DNA of 64,000 nt from Yersinia enterocolitica (GTDB taxonomy: Bacteria; Pseudomonadota; Gammaproteobacteria; Enterobacterales; Enterobacteriaceae): NCBI GenBank assembly GCA_002082245.2, contig NBTC02000002.1, positions 1,736,001-1,800,000 on the forward strand, written 5' to 3'. The translations under genes and the position numbers were made by a program. Position 1 is the first letter of the stretch; the number at the start of each line of letters is the position of its first letter. Positions 1 through 7,676 of the stretch are shown piece after piece. Below the pieces are notes generated by a model. It was not told where the DNA came from. It did not search any database and saw only the letters and a list, made by a program, of their open reading frames with translations.

Positions 1-699
1 GCCTAAAGCAGCAACCGGGCCATCAGTGCCATACGCCATGGCAGCATTAACACCAGAGGTCTGTTCTGCCGCAGCTTTAATCGTCACCGCAGTGTCACCA
101 CCGGCTAATGATAACAATTGGTCTTGATTCAATTTAAAGCCGTAAGCTTGCTGGAAAGCAGGCAAGGCATCTGGCCGTTCAATAAACTCGGCGGAGGCCG
201 CTAATTTGAATTTACCACCAGCATTAATCCATTTCCCCAAATCCTCCAGCGTTTTCAAGTTATTCGCTTGGGCTAAATCCTGGCGTACTGCAATGGTCCA
301 TGTATTGTTCGCTGGAGCAGGTGAGAGCCACACCAGTTTGTTCTTCTCGTAATCTAACGCTTTGACTTTTTCATAGCCTGCTTTCGCATTTTTCCAAGCG
401 GGATCTTTTTCATCCGAGAAGAAAAAAGCCCCATTACCGGTATATTCAGGGTAAATATCAATCTCACCCGCAGTGATAGCACCACGCACTACTTTGGTGG
501 TGCCCAATTGTGATTTATTGGTGGTTTTTATCCCGTTAGCATCCAGTACCTGCACAATAATATTGCCCAGCAATGAACCTTCAGTATCAATTTTTGAGCC
601 AACTCGGACAGTATCTGCGGCCTGTGATATACCGGTTGATGCCGTTAGCACCATTGCCGCCAATGCAAAAATCCGGCCACGGGTTAGGGTCATTGCCAT
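1..699 (-). CDS. osmF: OsmF (YehZ) osmoprotectant ABC transporter substrate-binding protein, partial
   Basis: This is the N-terminal 233 residues of a periplasmic binding protein of the OpuAC/ProX type; the 3' end lies outside the window. Family knowledge: OsmF/YehZ delivers glycine betaine-like osmolytes to the YehYXW permease and ATPase, whose genes normally follow it. Seen: a signal peptide (basic start, hydrophobic core, cleavage near residue 28, ASTGISQAA-D), then VRVGSKIDTEGSLLG, GAITAGEIDIYPEYTGNG and SAEFIERPDALPAF, typical of this family. The start at 699 has a GAGG ribosome site 5 nt upstream; an in-frame ATG at 693 is less well placed. The gene points out of the window, so the permease genes are expected just to the left. 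The family assignment is firm; substrate is inferred. Confidence 0.9.
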   Translation of the reverse strand, partial: MAMTLTRGRIFALAAMVLTASTGISQAADTVRVGSKIDTEGSLLGNIIVQVLDANGIKTTNKSQLGTTKVVRGAITAGEIDIYPEYTGNGAFFFSDEKDPAWKNAKAGYEKVKALDYEKNKLVWLSPAPANNTWTIAVRQDLAQANNLKTLEDLGKWINAGGKFKLAASAEFIERPDALPAFQQAYGFKLNQDQLLSLAGGDTAVTIKAAAEQTSGVNAAMAYGTDGPVAALG

Positions 700-1068
700 G
701 CTTACCTCTCATGTGCTCAAGGGTGAGTTAACGTTCATTCTTGCATACTTGTAGTAGCTGAATGTTTACAGGGTGTGCGGCCAAGACATCTTTAACAGAT
801 GAGTAACCATATTAGATTTAGTCCAAAACAAACCAAATAACCAATTGATATTAAATATATTATTAGCGTTACATTAGGCTTGTAGGTTTGTATCTATAAT
901 ACGTAACAGTTTGATAGCTAAGTATTTAAGCTGTGTTGTAACAGCAAAATTTTCAGTTAAGATTACATCAAATACTGTATATAACAACAGCAATTTTCAA
1001 ATAACAGAAGAGATCGCTAAGAATTTATTCACCTGAATCCATAGCCGTTTTAACCTCAGCGGGCTGAT
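700..1068. other. Intergenic region between osmF and the desaturase gene
   Basis: About 370 bp of AT-rich sequence with no credible gene. The half next to osmF must hold its promoter, and the half near 1020-1068 is the downstream flank of the desaturase gene. I see a weak AGCC/GGCT pairing at about 1041-1063 but no T-run, so I do not call a terminator. Confidence 0.6.
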
Positions 1069-2127
1069 TTAGGTTGATTCAGAATGCTGGCTACTACTTT
1101 TAATCACACCATACCGCTCTTCTGCCGCAACAGTTTTATTCTCGCAATCGTAAAATGGGTGTACTTCTATTTCCAACGCAGTAAAAGCAAATGCGTCAAA
1201 CCATTGAGTATAGCCGTTCACGACAAATTGCCCGCTGCGCTGCTGATATTGAACGCGGTTTTCCAGATAAATCTGGCGTAACCCGTACCAAGGTAAGGCT
1301 GGCAAATCATGATGCACCAAGTGGTAATTGAGGTTTAGAAATAACAGACGCCATGGCCATGCAGCTTCATTCAAGGCTGAGCGCGCCGAACTCTCTGGCG
1401 CTGCACGATGTTCAAAAAAAGATCTTACTTTAGTCAGACTAAGTGCCGGATAGCTAATCGCCAGTAGGTAGAAAACGGCAGAAATACCATAGCCTGCCAT
1501 CCAGTGAAGTAACCCGTAAAGTAGCCCTAAATGAATCAGCCACATGAATATGGCCGAGCGATCGCCGGAAATAAAAGCCCGGGCTGCGCTGCGAAGAGTA
1601 TTAATGATGTCTAGTGATGGCCCGAGGGCTAGCCGCCCCACAAAGGTGTTACTCGCACGTATAATACCTTTGAGTAATATGTGGAAGTATTGCCATTGTG
1701 TTGCCGTGTAGTAATAGCACTCTGGATCTTTTTCTGGGTGAGTCAAATCCTCATCGCGGTGATGTTGAATATGAGAATCACGATAAAGGCCATAGGGGTA
1801 CCATACCGCCAGTGGCAAAGTTCCAAATAGCTGATTTACCCTCCGCCAACGGGTTGGATGGCCGTGAATCAACTCATGTTGCAAAGACATATACCACGCA
1901 CTCAACAAGATCAGCAGAACACTTCCCATCACTGGCCCTAATTGCTGCCAATGAATAACACCAACAAACCACCCAGTGTAAATGACACCGATCAATATCC
2001 AAGTAGGGATCTCCAGACGCCATAGCCAAGAACGGGACAACTGCTTTACCTTTGCCCGTTGCTGCTCACTAAGATAATGAGCAGTAGTTGTCGCGTGATT
2101 ATTACGTTTAGTGTCAGCAGTGGGCAT
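1069..2127 (-). CDS. Membrane fatty acid desaturase family protein
   Basis: A 352-residue integral-membrane di-iron desaturase. Family knowledge: such enzymes insert double bonds into acyl chains, or hydroxylate or desaturate related lipids, using O2. Seen: the three histidine clusters that bind the iron pair, HELIHGH (84-90), HIQHH (119-123) and HLVHH (269-273). Hydrophobic segments lie around 41-60, 66-82 and 195-230, and the amphipathic tail is variable. The first His box plus PTR and the HHRDEDLTHPEKDPE stretch resemble the DesA/beta-carotene-hydroxylase-like branch. The gene stands alone, 150 bp from its divergent or co-directional neighbours, so there is no pathway context. The substrate cannot be told from sequence. 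Confidence in the family is high. Confidence 0.85.
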   Translation of the reverse strand: MPTADTKRNNHATTTAHYLSEQQRAKVKQLSRSWLWRLEIPTWILIGVIYTGWFVGVIHWQQLGPVMGSVLLILLSAWYMSLQHELIHGHPTRWRRVNQLFGTLPLAVWYPYGLYRDSHIQHHRDEDLTHPEKDPECYYYTATQWQYFHILLKGIIRASNTFVGRLALGPSLDIINTLRSAARAFISGDRSAIFMWLIHLGLLYGLLHWMAGYGISAVFYLLAISYPALSLTKVRSFFEHRAAPESSARSALNEAAWPWRLLFLNLNYHLVHHDLPALPWYGLRQIYLENRVQYQQRSGQFVVNGYTQWFDAFAFTALEIEVHPFYDCENKTVAAEERYGVIKSSSQHSEST

Positions 2128-2280
2128 ATTTAAAACTCATACATGGCCTAATTCGGGCCAGTATCAGCTAAATGATGCTCACCACTAACTAACTTAAGGT
2201 GCTATGTAAATCTGAGAATTAGATAACCTCTCTTCGCATTGACATTGTAGAAATTAAAAATGTTAGCTGTAGCAGAATGG

Positions 2281-3411
2281 TCAATCTGTTAAGACATTTA
2301 CCCAGCATCGTTCCTCGGCAGAAACGGCAATAGCATCCAATACTTTCGATACTTTCCAACCTTCTTCAAAATCCGGCCACATACGGTCATCGGCAGCAAT
2401 GCCGTTAATCAAATCGCGGATCTCAACCGTTTTTTGATCGTTAAATCCAATACCATGTCCTGCACTGACACAAAAAGCCGCATAGTCTGGATGCTGTGGC
2501 CCTATAAGTAATGTTTTAAACCCTTGTCTGGCCTGTGGATCATCATGGCGATAGAGCTGTAATTCCGCCATGCGTTCTTGAGAATAACTGATCGCACCTT
2601 TAGTGCCGGTGATTACATATGTCAGCCCCATTTTACGGCCACAAGCAATCCGTGAAGTTTCTATGGTCCCCATAGCACCATTGCTAAAATGCACCAATGC
2701 ACTGGCTTGATCTTCATTCTCCACCGCAAGAAGCGATGAGGGATCTTTCGGGTCAGGGCGCCGTCTGATGATAGTTTGCATATCGCCACAGACACGGGTG
2801 ATATCGCCGACCAGATAATGAGCCATATTAACAATGTGTGCGGCTAAATCCCCCAAGGCCCCCAGACCTGCCTGCGCCTTGGTACAATGCCAGTCCAAAG
2901 GTGTGAGTGGATCAGCCAGATAATCTTCATTATGAGTACCATAAAAATGCACGACCTCACCAATCTCACCGTTTGCAATAATTTCTCGCGCTAACTGACT
3001 CGTTGGATTTTTCATATAATTGAAACCCACCAACGTTTTTACCCCTTTTGCACGTGCAGCATCGACCATTTCTTTAGCATCGGCAGCACTCAGCGCCAGT
3101 GGCTTTTCTGAATAAACATGTTTGCCGTGGCTAATTGCTGCTAGAGCCATCTCCTTATGCAAGAAATTTGGTGCACAAATATCCACCACATCAATATCAG
3201 GATCGGCAACCAGTTCGCGCCAATGGGAGGTAGATCGGGAAAAACCAAATTCTGCAGCACGTTTTTGAGCCAATTCAGGAGTCACTTCTGCCAACATCTC
3301 TAATACTGGCTGACCCTTGAGTGGAAAAACAGTCGCAACCTGCGCGTAAGCAATGGCGTGGCAACGGCCGATATAACCAGTACCAATAAGGCCAATTCGA
3401 ACTTTTTTCAT
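2281..3411 (-). CDS. Gfo/Idh/MocA family NAD(P)-dependent oxidoreductase
   Basis: A 376-residue sugar or polyol dehydrogenase-like protein. Seen: an N-terminal Rossmann nucleotide-binding motif GTGYIG (residues 10-15), the catalytic EKP motif (102-104, in YSEKPLA), and a C-terminal alpha/beta domain containing LGDLAAHIVNMAHYL, typical of the Gfo/Idh/MocA family. Family members oxidise myo-inositol, glucose, galactose or related compounds. No transporter, isomerase or regulator gene sits beside it, so the substrate is unknown. The upstream region carries several AT-rich palindromes (see 3479-3492 and 3607-3680) that could be operators. The start at 3411 is followed at once by KKVRIGLIG, as expected for this fold. 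Confidence 0.88.
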   Translation of the reverse strand: MKKVRIGLIGTGYIGRCHAIAYAQVATVFPLKGQPVLEMLAEVTPELAQKRAAEFGFSRSTSHWRELVADPDIDVVDICAPNFLHKEMALAAISHGKHVYSEKPLALSAADAKEMVDAARAKGVKTLVGFNYMKNPTSQLAREIIANGEIGEVVHFYGTHNEDYLADPLTPLDWHCTKAQAGLGALGDLAAHIVNMAHYLVGDITRVCGDMQTIIRRRPDPKDPSSLLAVENEDQASALVHFSNGAMGTIETSRIACGRKMGLTYVITGTKGAISYSQERMAELQLYRHDDPQARQGFKTLLIGPQHPDYAAFCVSAGHGIGFNDQKTVEIRDLINGIAADDRMWPDFEEGWKVSKVLDAIAVSAEERCWVNVLTD

Positions 3412-3478
3412 TTTATTCCCCTTACCTGTTTATAAATTAAAGCCCCGATAAGGTAGCTTTACTTGCCACTGGTTATAC

Positions 3479-3492
3479 GAAATTAAAATTTC
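3479..3492. promoter_or_regulatory. Candidate operator palindrome upstream of the oxidoreductase gene
   Basis: A perfect 14-bp palindrome, GAAATT-AA-AATTTC, lies 68 bp upstream of the oxidoreductase start. The half GAAATTAAAAG is repeated directly at 3509-3519. The form (GAAAT/ATTTC) is like operators of RpiR- or LacI-type sugar regulators, but that is inference; no regulator gene is adjacent. Confidence 0.35.
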
Positions 3493-3606
3493 ACTATCAA
3501 GTCAATATGAAATTAAAAGTTATTTTTGCGAGGCGCTACGAAGAAAAGGGTCAAGCTAATGAAAGCTTACACAAGCAGGATACTTCTATCAGAATGTAGT
3601 TCACAG

Positions 3607-3680
3607 ATTGAATTCCAAATTCAATTAATTAATTATATATTTTCATTATGTAATTTATTGAATAATAAATTTCAATAAAT
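3607..3680. repeat. Pair of inverted repeats in the oxidoreductase-sseA gap
   Basis: There are two perfect inverted repeats: ATTGAATT / AATTCAAT (3607-3614 and 3618-3625, 3-nt spacer) and ATTTATTGAA / TTCAATAAAT (3653-3662 and 3671-3680, 8-nt spacer). Both share the ATTGAA half. They may be binding sites for one dimeric regulator. They are too AT-rich and lack the T-tract needed for terminators. Confidence 0.4.
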
Positions 3681-3801
3681 GCGAAGCGTCACGCATCATG
3701 AGCAAGTCGGGGTTTCAATAGCGTAATTTCGTTATATAGTGGGCATCAAGATGAAGCGATAAATCCCATCGCTCCTTTATAATGTTGACAGGTAACTTGC
3801 T

Positions 3802-4656
3802 ATGAACTCACCTTTTCTGGTTACAGCACAATGGCTGGCAGAACATGCTAATGATGCCGATATCGTTATTCTGGATGCCAGAATGTCACCGCCGGGATTG
3901 ATACCTAAAAGAGACATTCAGGCTGAGTTCGAGCAAGGGCATATCCCGGGAGCCGTTTACTTTGATATTGATGAAATTGCAGACCACAGTACTGAATTGC
4001 CACATATGCTGCCATCGCCACAGGAATTCAGTGAGAGGGTTGGTCAATTAGGGGTAAGTGAGCAACATACTTTAGTGATTTATGACGACGGTAACCTGTT
4101 TTCCGCACCACGCGTTTGGTGGACGTTCCGTACTTTTGGTGCCAAAAATGTGCGTATATTGGCCGGTGGTATCAACGGATGGCGGCAAGCGGGTTATGCA
4201 TTAGAAAGCGGCCAGGCAAAATCAACCCCGCAAGTGTTCAATGTGGCTTTCAATAGTGCTGCGGTCAAAAACGTTGATGAGGTTGTCGCCGTACTGGGAA
4301 ATAGTGAAGTACAAATTATAGATGCTCGGCCAGCCAACAGATTTAAAGCCCAAGAGCCTGAGCCTCGGCTTGGTCTGCGCCTTGGCCGTATCCCCGGCAG
4401 TATTAATGTCCCGTGGGGGAGCATGGTAGAAAATGGTAATTTGAAATCGCCACAAGCACTGGCACGTATTTTTGCCGCTCAAGGCGTGGATTTAACCAAG
4501 CCCATTATTACCAGCTGTGGTTCTGGCGTAACAGCCGCAGTGGTAGCTTTGGGGCTGGCGGCATTAAACGCACCATCAGTATCACTCTATGATGGTTCTT
4601 GGGCGCAATGGGGGGCATTCGATTCACTGCCCATCGAGGATACCCGCCTCCCATAA
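3802..4656 (+). CDS. sseA: 3-mercaptopyruvate sulfurtransferase SseA
   Basis: A 284-residue protein with two rhodanese domains: an N-terminal inactive one (about 5-130) and a C-terminal catalytic one (about 160-280). The active-site loop is CGSGVTA with the catalytic cysteine at 239. The CG[S/T]GVT loop is the signature of mercaptopyruvate sulfurtransferases rather than thiosulfate rhodaneses (CRKGVT). It transfers sulfur from 3-mercaptopyruvate to cyanide or thiols in the cytoplasm. Length matches E. coli SseA (about 281). It ends 7 bp from the convergent urtE stop with no clear terminator between. Start ATG follows a GACAGG ribosome site. Confidence 0.93.
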   Translation: MNSPFLVTAQWLAEHANDADIVILDARMSPPGLIPKRDIQAEFEQGHIPGAVYFDIDEIADHSTELPHMLPSPQEFSERVGQLGVSEQHTLVIYDDGNLFSAPRVWWTFRTFGAKNVRILAGGINGWRQAGYALESGQAKSTPQVFNVAFNSAAVKNVDEVVAVLGNSEVQIIDARPANRFKAQEPEPRLGLRLGRIPGSINVPWGSMVENGNLKSPQALARIFAAQGVDLTKPIITSCGSGVTAAVVALGLAALNAPSVSLYDGSWAQWGAFDSLPIEDTRLP

Positions 4657-4663
4657 GAGCCTG

Positions 4664-5362
4664 TCAGATAGCAACCAGGCCACGGACACCGTCTAACTCC
4701 ATATCAGTGCCGTGGCCACGCTGGATAATTTTGCCACGGGACATCACTAAATAGTTATCCGCCAGCTCTGCGGCAAAATCATAAAACTGCTCAACCAACA
4801 AGATAGCCATATCCCCTTGAACAGCCAGTTTTTTGATAACTATACCTATCTCTTTGATAACCGAAGGTTGAATTCCCTCAGTTGGCTCATCCAAAATGAG
4901 CAAACGAGGCTGGCAAGCCAATGCGCGCCCAATCGCCAACTGCTGCTGCTGCCCACCAGATAGATCCCCACCACGGCGATGTTTCATTTCTTGTAACACT
5001 GGGAATAACTGATAAATACTTTCAGGTACTAACTTGCTCTGGGCGCCGGGAAAACGAGAAAGCCCCAATAGAATGTTCTCCTCAACCGTTAATCTGGGGA
5101 AAATTTCTCTACCTTGTGGCACATAAGCAATGCCTCCTTTCACCCGTTGGTGTGGTGACTGATGGCTAATATTTTTACCTTCCCATGTAATGCTACCGTT
5201 TTTGACCGGCACCAGTCCCATCAAGCATTTGAGTAATGTCGTTTTACCAACGCCATTACGGCCCAATAAGCAAGTAACCTCACCTATCGCAGCCTCGAAT
5301 GACAAACCACGCAAGATATGGCTGCCACCGTAATATTGATCAAGTTCATTCACTTGCAGCAT
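4664..5362 (-). CDS. urtE: Urea ABC transporter ATP-binding subunit UrtE
   Basis: A 232-residue ABC ATPase of the LivF type, the second ATPase of the urea uptake system. Seen: Walker A GRNGVGKTT (34-42), Q-loop region YVPQGREIFPRLTVEENI, signature LSGGQ (134-138) and Walker B LLILDEP. The phrase ITWEGKNISHQSPHQR is characteristic of UrtE. It is the last gene of urtABCDE, but is separated from urtD by 404 bp filled with an 82-bp tandem repeat, whereas the other urt permease and ATPase genes overlap. Its own ribosome site (AAGG, 7 nt before ATG) is clear. A degenerate paralogue sits at 40820. Confidence 0.93.
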   Translation of the reverse strand: MLQVNELDQYYGGSHILRGLSFEAAIGEVTCLLGRNGVGKTTLLKCLMGLVPVKNGSITWEGKNISHQSPHQRVKGGIAYVPQGREIFPRLTVEENILLGLSRFPGAQSKLVPESIYQLFPVLQEMKHRRGGDLSGGQQQQLAIGRALACQPRLLILDEPTEGIQPSVIKEIGIVIKKLAVQGDMAILLVEQFYDFAAELADNYLVMSRGKIIQRGHGTDMELDGVRGLVAI

Positions 5363-5442
5363 ATATTGACCTTAAATATCCAGTTAACTGTTAGTCACCA
5401 AAACCCGATCACATGATATGGCAGGAGAAACAACGCCGATCA

Positions 5443-5769
5443 GCCGCTATGAATCAAGGCGCAATCCCCGAAGTTTGGTCAACCCAAATGAGGGGGGAAG
5501 CAATACCGAGTCACAGTGGCGCAGCCGCTATGAATCAAGGCGCAATCCCCCGAAGTTTGGTCAACCCAAATGAGGGGGGAAGCAATACCGAGTCACAGTG
5601 GCGCAGCCGCTATGAATCAAGGCGCAATCCCCCGAAGTTTGGTCAACCCAAATGAGGGGGGAAGCAATACCGAGTCACAGTGGCGCAGCCGCTATGAATC
5701 AAGGCGCAATCCCCCGAAGTTTGGTCAACCCAAATGAGGGGGGAAGCAACACCGAGTCAGAACGGCTCA
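5443..5769 (-). repeat. Four tandem 82-bp repeats between urtD and urtE
   Basis: Four near-identical head-to-tail units begin at 5443, 5524, 5606 and 5688 (periods 81, 82, 82). The first has one C fewer in a C-run, and the last diverges in its final bases and touches the urtD stop. Each unit can fold: a run of 5 C pairs with a run of G, enclosing a second stem TTTGG / CCAAA with loop TCAAC. Because 82 is not a multiple of 3, the reading frame shifts from unit to unit, so the repeats are not coding. On the urt mRNA they would form an array of four hairpins. There are no unique spacers, so this is not a CRISPR. Confidence 0.9.
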
Positions 5770-6603
5770 GCGCCCCAAATATACCTCGATCACTTGCTCG
5801 TTGGCCTGCACCTCTGCCAATGACCCCTCGGCCAACACCTGGCCCTGATGCAACACCGTGACATGATCAGCAATAGACTCGACGAACCCCATATCGTGCT
5901 CCACGACCATCAGTGAATGCTTCCCGGCTAATTGATTAAACAACTCGGCGGTATAGGCGGTCTCGGCATCGGTCATCCCAGCGGCTGGCTCATCCAACAG
6001 TAGCAAATGCGGGTCTTGCACCAATAACATCCCAATTTCAAGAAACTGCTTTTGACCATGAGATAACAAGCCTGCCTGCCGCTGTCGCATCTCACTAAGG
6101 CGCAACATAGTAAGGGTTTCATCAATTTGATCCCGCTGCTCACTGTTCAACTTGGCGCGCAGACTGGCCCAGACCGTTTTGGTGCTTTTTTGTGCCAATT
6201 CAAGATTTTCAAACACACTTAGCGCTTCAAATACCGTCGGTTTTTGGAATTTCCGGCCAATCCCTGCTTGAGCAATCTCTATCGTATTCATCATTGAGAG
6301 ATCACGGTGTTGGTCATAGGTCATCTTACCGGCCTGGGGACGTGTTTTACCGGTTATCACATCCATCAGCGTGGTTTTACCCGCACCATTCGGGCCAATA
6401 ATGCAACGCAGCTCGCCAACACCTATTTGCAATGAGAGATCACGCAAAGCATGAAAGCCATCAAAACTAACATTAATATTTTCGAGGGTTAACACCGGAT
6501 CCCGTTGCTGGCGATGCTTGTCGGCCGCATGCTCTAACGCACCGGGTTCCTGAGCAATTATCTCGGGATAAATCAGTTGTTCCGTAATTTGAAACCGGCT
6601 CAT
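5767..6603 (-). CDS. urtD: Urea ABC transporter ATP-binding subunit UrtD
   Basis: A 278-residue LivG-type ABC ATPase. Seen: Walker A GPNGAGKTT near residue 72, a signature loop LSHGQKQFLEIG (LSHGQ is normal in UrtD/LivG), Walker B LLLLDEPAAGMT and H-loop VVEHDMGF. About 35 residues precede the ATPase fold, a common UrtD extension. The start overlaps the urtC stop (ATGA), so the two are translationally coupled. It powers urea import with UrtE. Confidence 0.93.
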   Translation of the reverse strand: MSRFQITEQLIYPEIIAQEPGALEHAADKHRQQRDPVLTLENINVSFDGFHALRDLSLQIGVGELRCIIGPNGAGKTTLMDVITGKTRPQAGKMTYDQHRDLSMMNTIEIAQAGIGRKFQKPTVFEALSVFENLELAQKSTKTVWASLRAKLNSEQRDQIDETLTMLRLSEMRQRQAGLLSHGQKQFLEIGMLLVQDPHLLLLDEPAAGMTDAETAYTAELFNQLAGKHSLMVVEHDMGFVESIADHVTVLHQGQVLAEGSLAEVQANEQVIEVYLGR

Positions 6604-7676
6604 TTGTCTTTCCCCCGCCGCAGTAACCCGATAACACCCTTAGGTAAGAACAACGTAACCAAAATAAATATCAATCCGAGGAAGAACTGCCAATATTCTG
6701 GCATTGCCATGGTGAACCAGCTTTTTGCGCCATTGACAATGCCAGCCCCTAATACCGGGCCAATTAATGTCCCGCGCCCCCCAAGTGCTACCCAGATAGC
6801 AGCTTCAATAGAGTTGGTTGGCGACATTTCACTTGGATTGATGATACCAACCTGAGGTACATACAACGCTCCCGCCAGAGCACAGAGTACGGCTGATAAT
6901 GTCCAGACAAACAGCTTGAAACCTTTCGGATCATAGCCACAAAATGTCAGGCGATTTTCAGCATCACGCACGGCGGTCAACACTCGCCCAAACTTGGTGC
7001 GGGCCAATGCAAAGCCCAATACCAAACTGGCGATTAACAAAGCGAGTGAGGCCAGAAACAGGGCAATACGGGTAGAGGTTGCCGATACCGGGAAGCCCAG
7101 CATAGTGGTAAATCCGGTGAAACCGTTGTTACCGCCAAAGCCCGTTTCGTTACGGAAAAACAGTAACATCCCCGCGTAAGTCAGCGCCTGCGTCATGATA
7201 GAGAAATAGACGCCCTTTATTTTGGAACGAAAGGCGAAATATCCAAAAATAAAAGCCAGTAAACCGGGAACCAAGACGATCAGGCACAATGCCCAAATAA
7301 AATATTGGCTACCACTCCAAAACCACGGCAACTCAGACCAGGATAGAAAAGACATGAATGCAGGCAGGCCATCACCAGCCGCCTGACGCATCAGATACAT
7401 GCCCATGGCATAACCACCAAGTGCGAAAAATAGGCCATGGCCAAGAGACAGTAAACCGGCATATCCCCATACCAGATCAAGTGCGATAGCCACTACTGCA
7501 TAGCATAGAATCTTACCGATAAGCGTTAAGGTATAGGTTGATATTGCGAGGGGATTATCAGCCGGCAGCAGTGCTAAAAAAGGCAAAATAATCAGTGCAG
7601 TAACAACTACAGCCCCCAATGATAAGCTGATAACAGGTGCTTTTTGCGTCAAGGTTATAGCTAAAGGTTGATTCAT
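6600..7676 (-). CDS. urtC: Urea ABC transporter permease UrtC
   Basis: A 358-residue inner-membrane permease of the LivM family. About ten hydrophobic segments are visible. The motifs LDLVWGYAGLLSLGHGLFFALGGY near residue 75 and GGRGTLIGPVLGAGIVNGAKSW near 300 are typical of UrtC. Its ATG overlaps the urtB stop codon (TAATG) and its stop overlaps the urtD start (ATGA), so urtB-urtC-urtD are tightly coupled. It forms the membrane channel with UrtB. Confidence 0.94.
   Translation of the reverse strand: MNQPLAITLTQKAPVISLSLGAVVVTALIILPFLALLPADNPLAISTYTLTLIGKILCYAVVAIALDLVWGYAGLLSLGHGLFFALGGYAMGMYLMRQAAGDGLPAFMSFLSWSELPWFWSGSQYFIWALCLIVLVPGLLAFIFGYFAFRSKIKGVYFSIMTQALTYAGMLLFFRNETGFGGNNGFTGFTTMLGFPVSATSTRIALFLASLALLIASLVLGFALARTKFGRVLTAVRDAENRLTFCGYDPKGFKLFVWTLSAVLCALAGALYVPQVGIINPSEMSPTNSIEAAIWVALGGRGTLIGPVLGAGIVNGAKSWFTMAMPEYWQFFLGLIFILVTLFLPKGVIGLLRRGKDK

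Larger units (their letters stand above)
3412..3801. other. AT-rich divergent intergenic region with palindromes
   Basis: The 390 bp between the oxidoreductase gene (minus) and sseA (plus) holds both promoters. It also contains three inverted repeats described separately (3479-3492, 3607-3625, 3653-3680). No open reading frame looks real. Confidence 0.6.

Noticed and set aside
473..754. 93-codon plus-strand frame over osmF start
   Set aside because: Antisense shadow of osmF.
5443..5769. CRISPR-like array
   Set aside because: Units are head to tail with no unique spacers, and no cas genes are nearby.
5413..5861. Open frames across the 82-bp repeats
   Set aside because: The period is not a multiple of three, so the encoded peptide changes frame each unit; there is no ribosome site. 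The repeats are non-coding.
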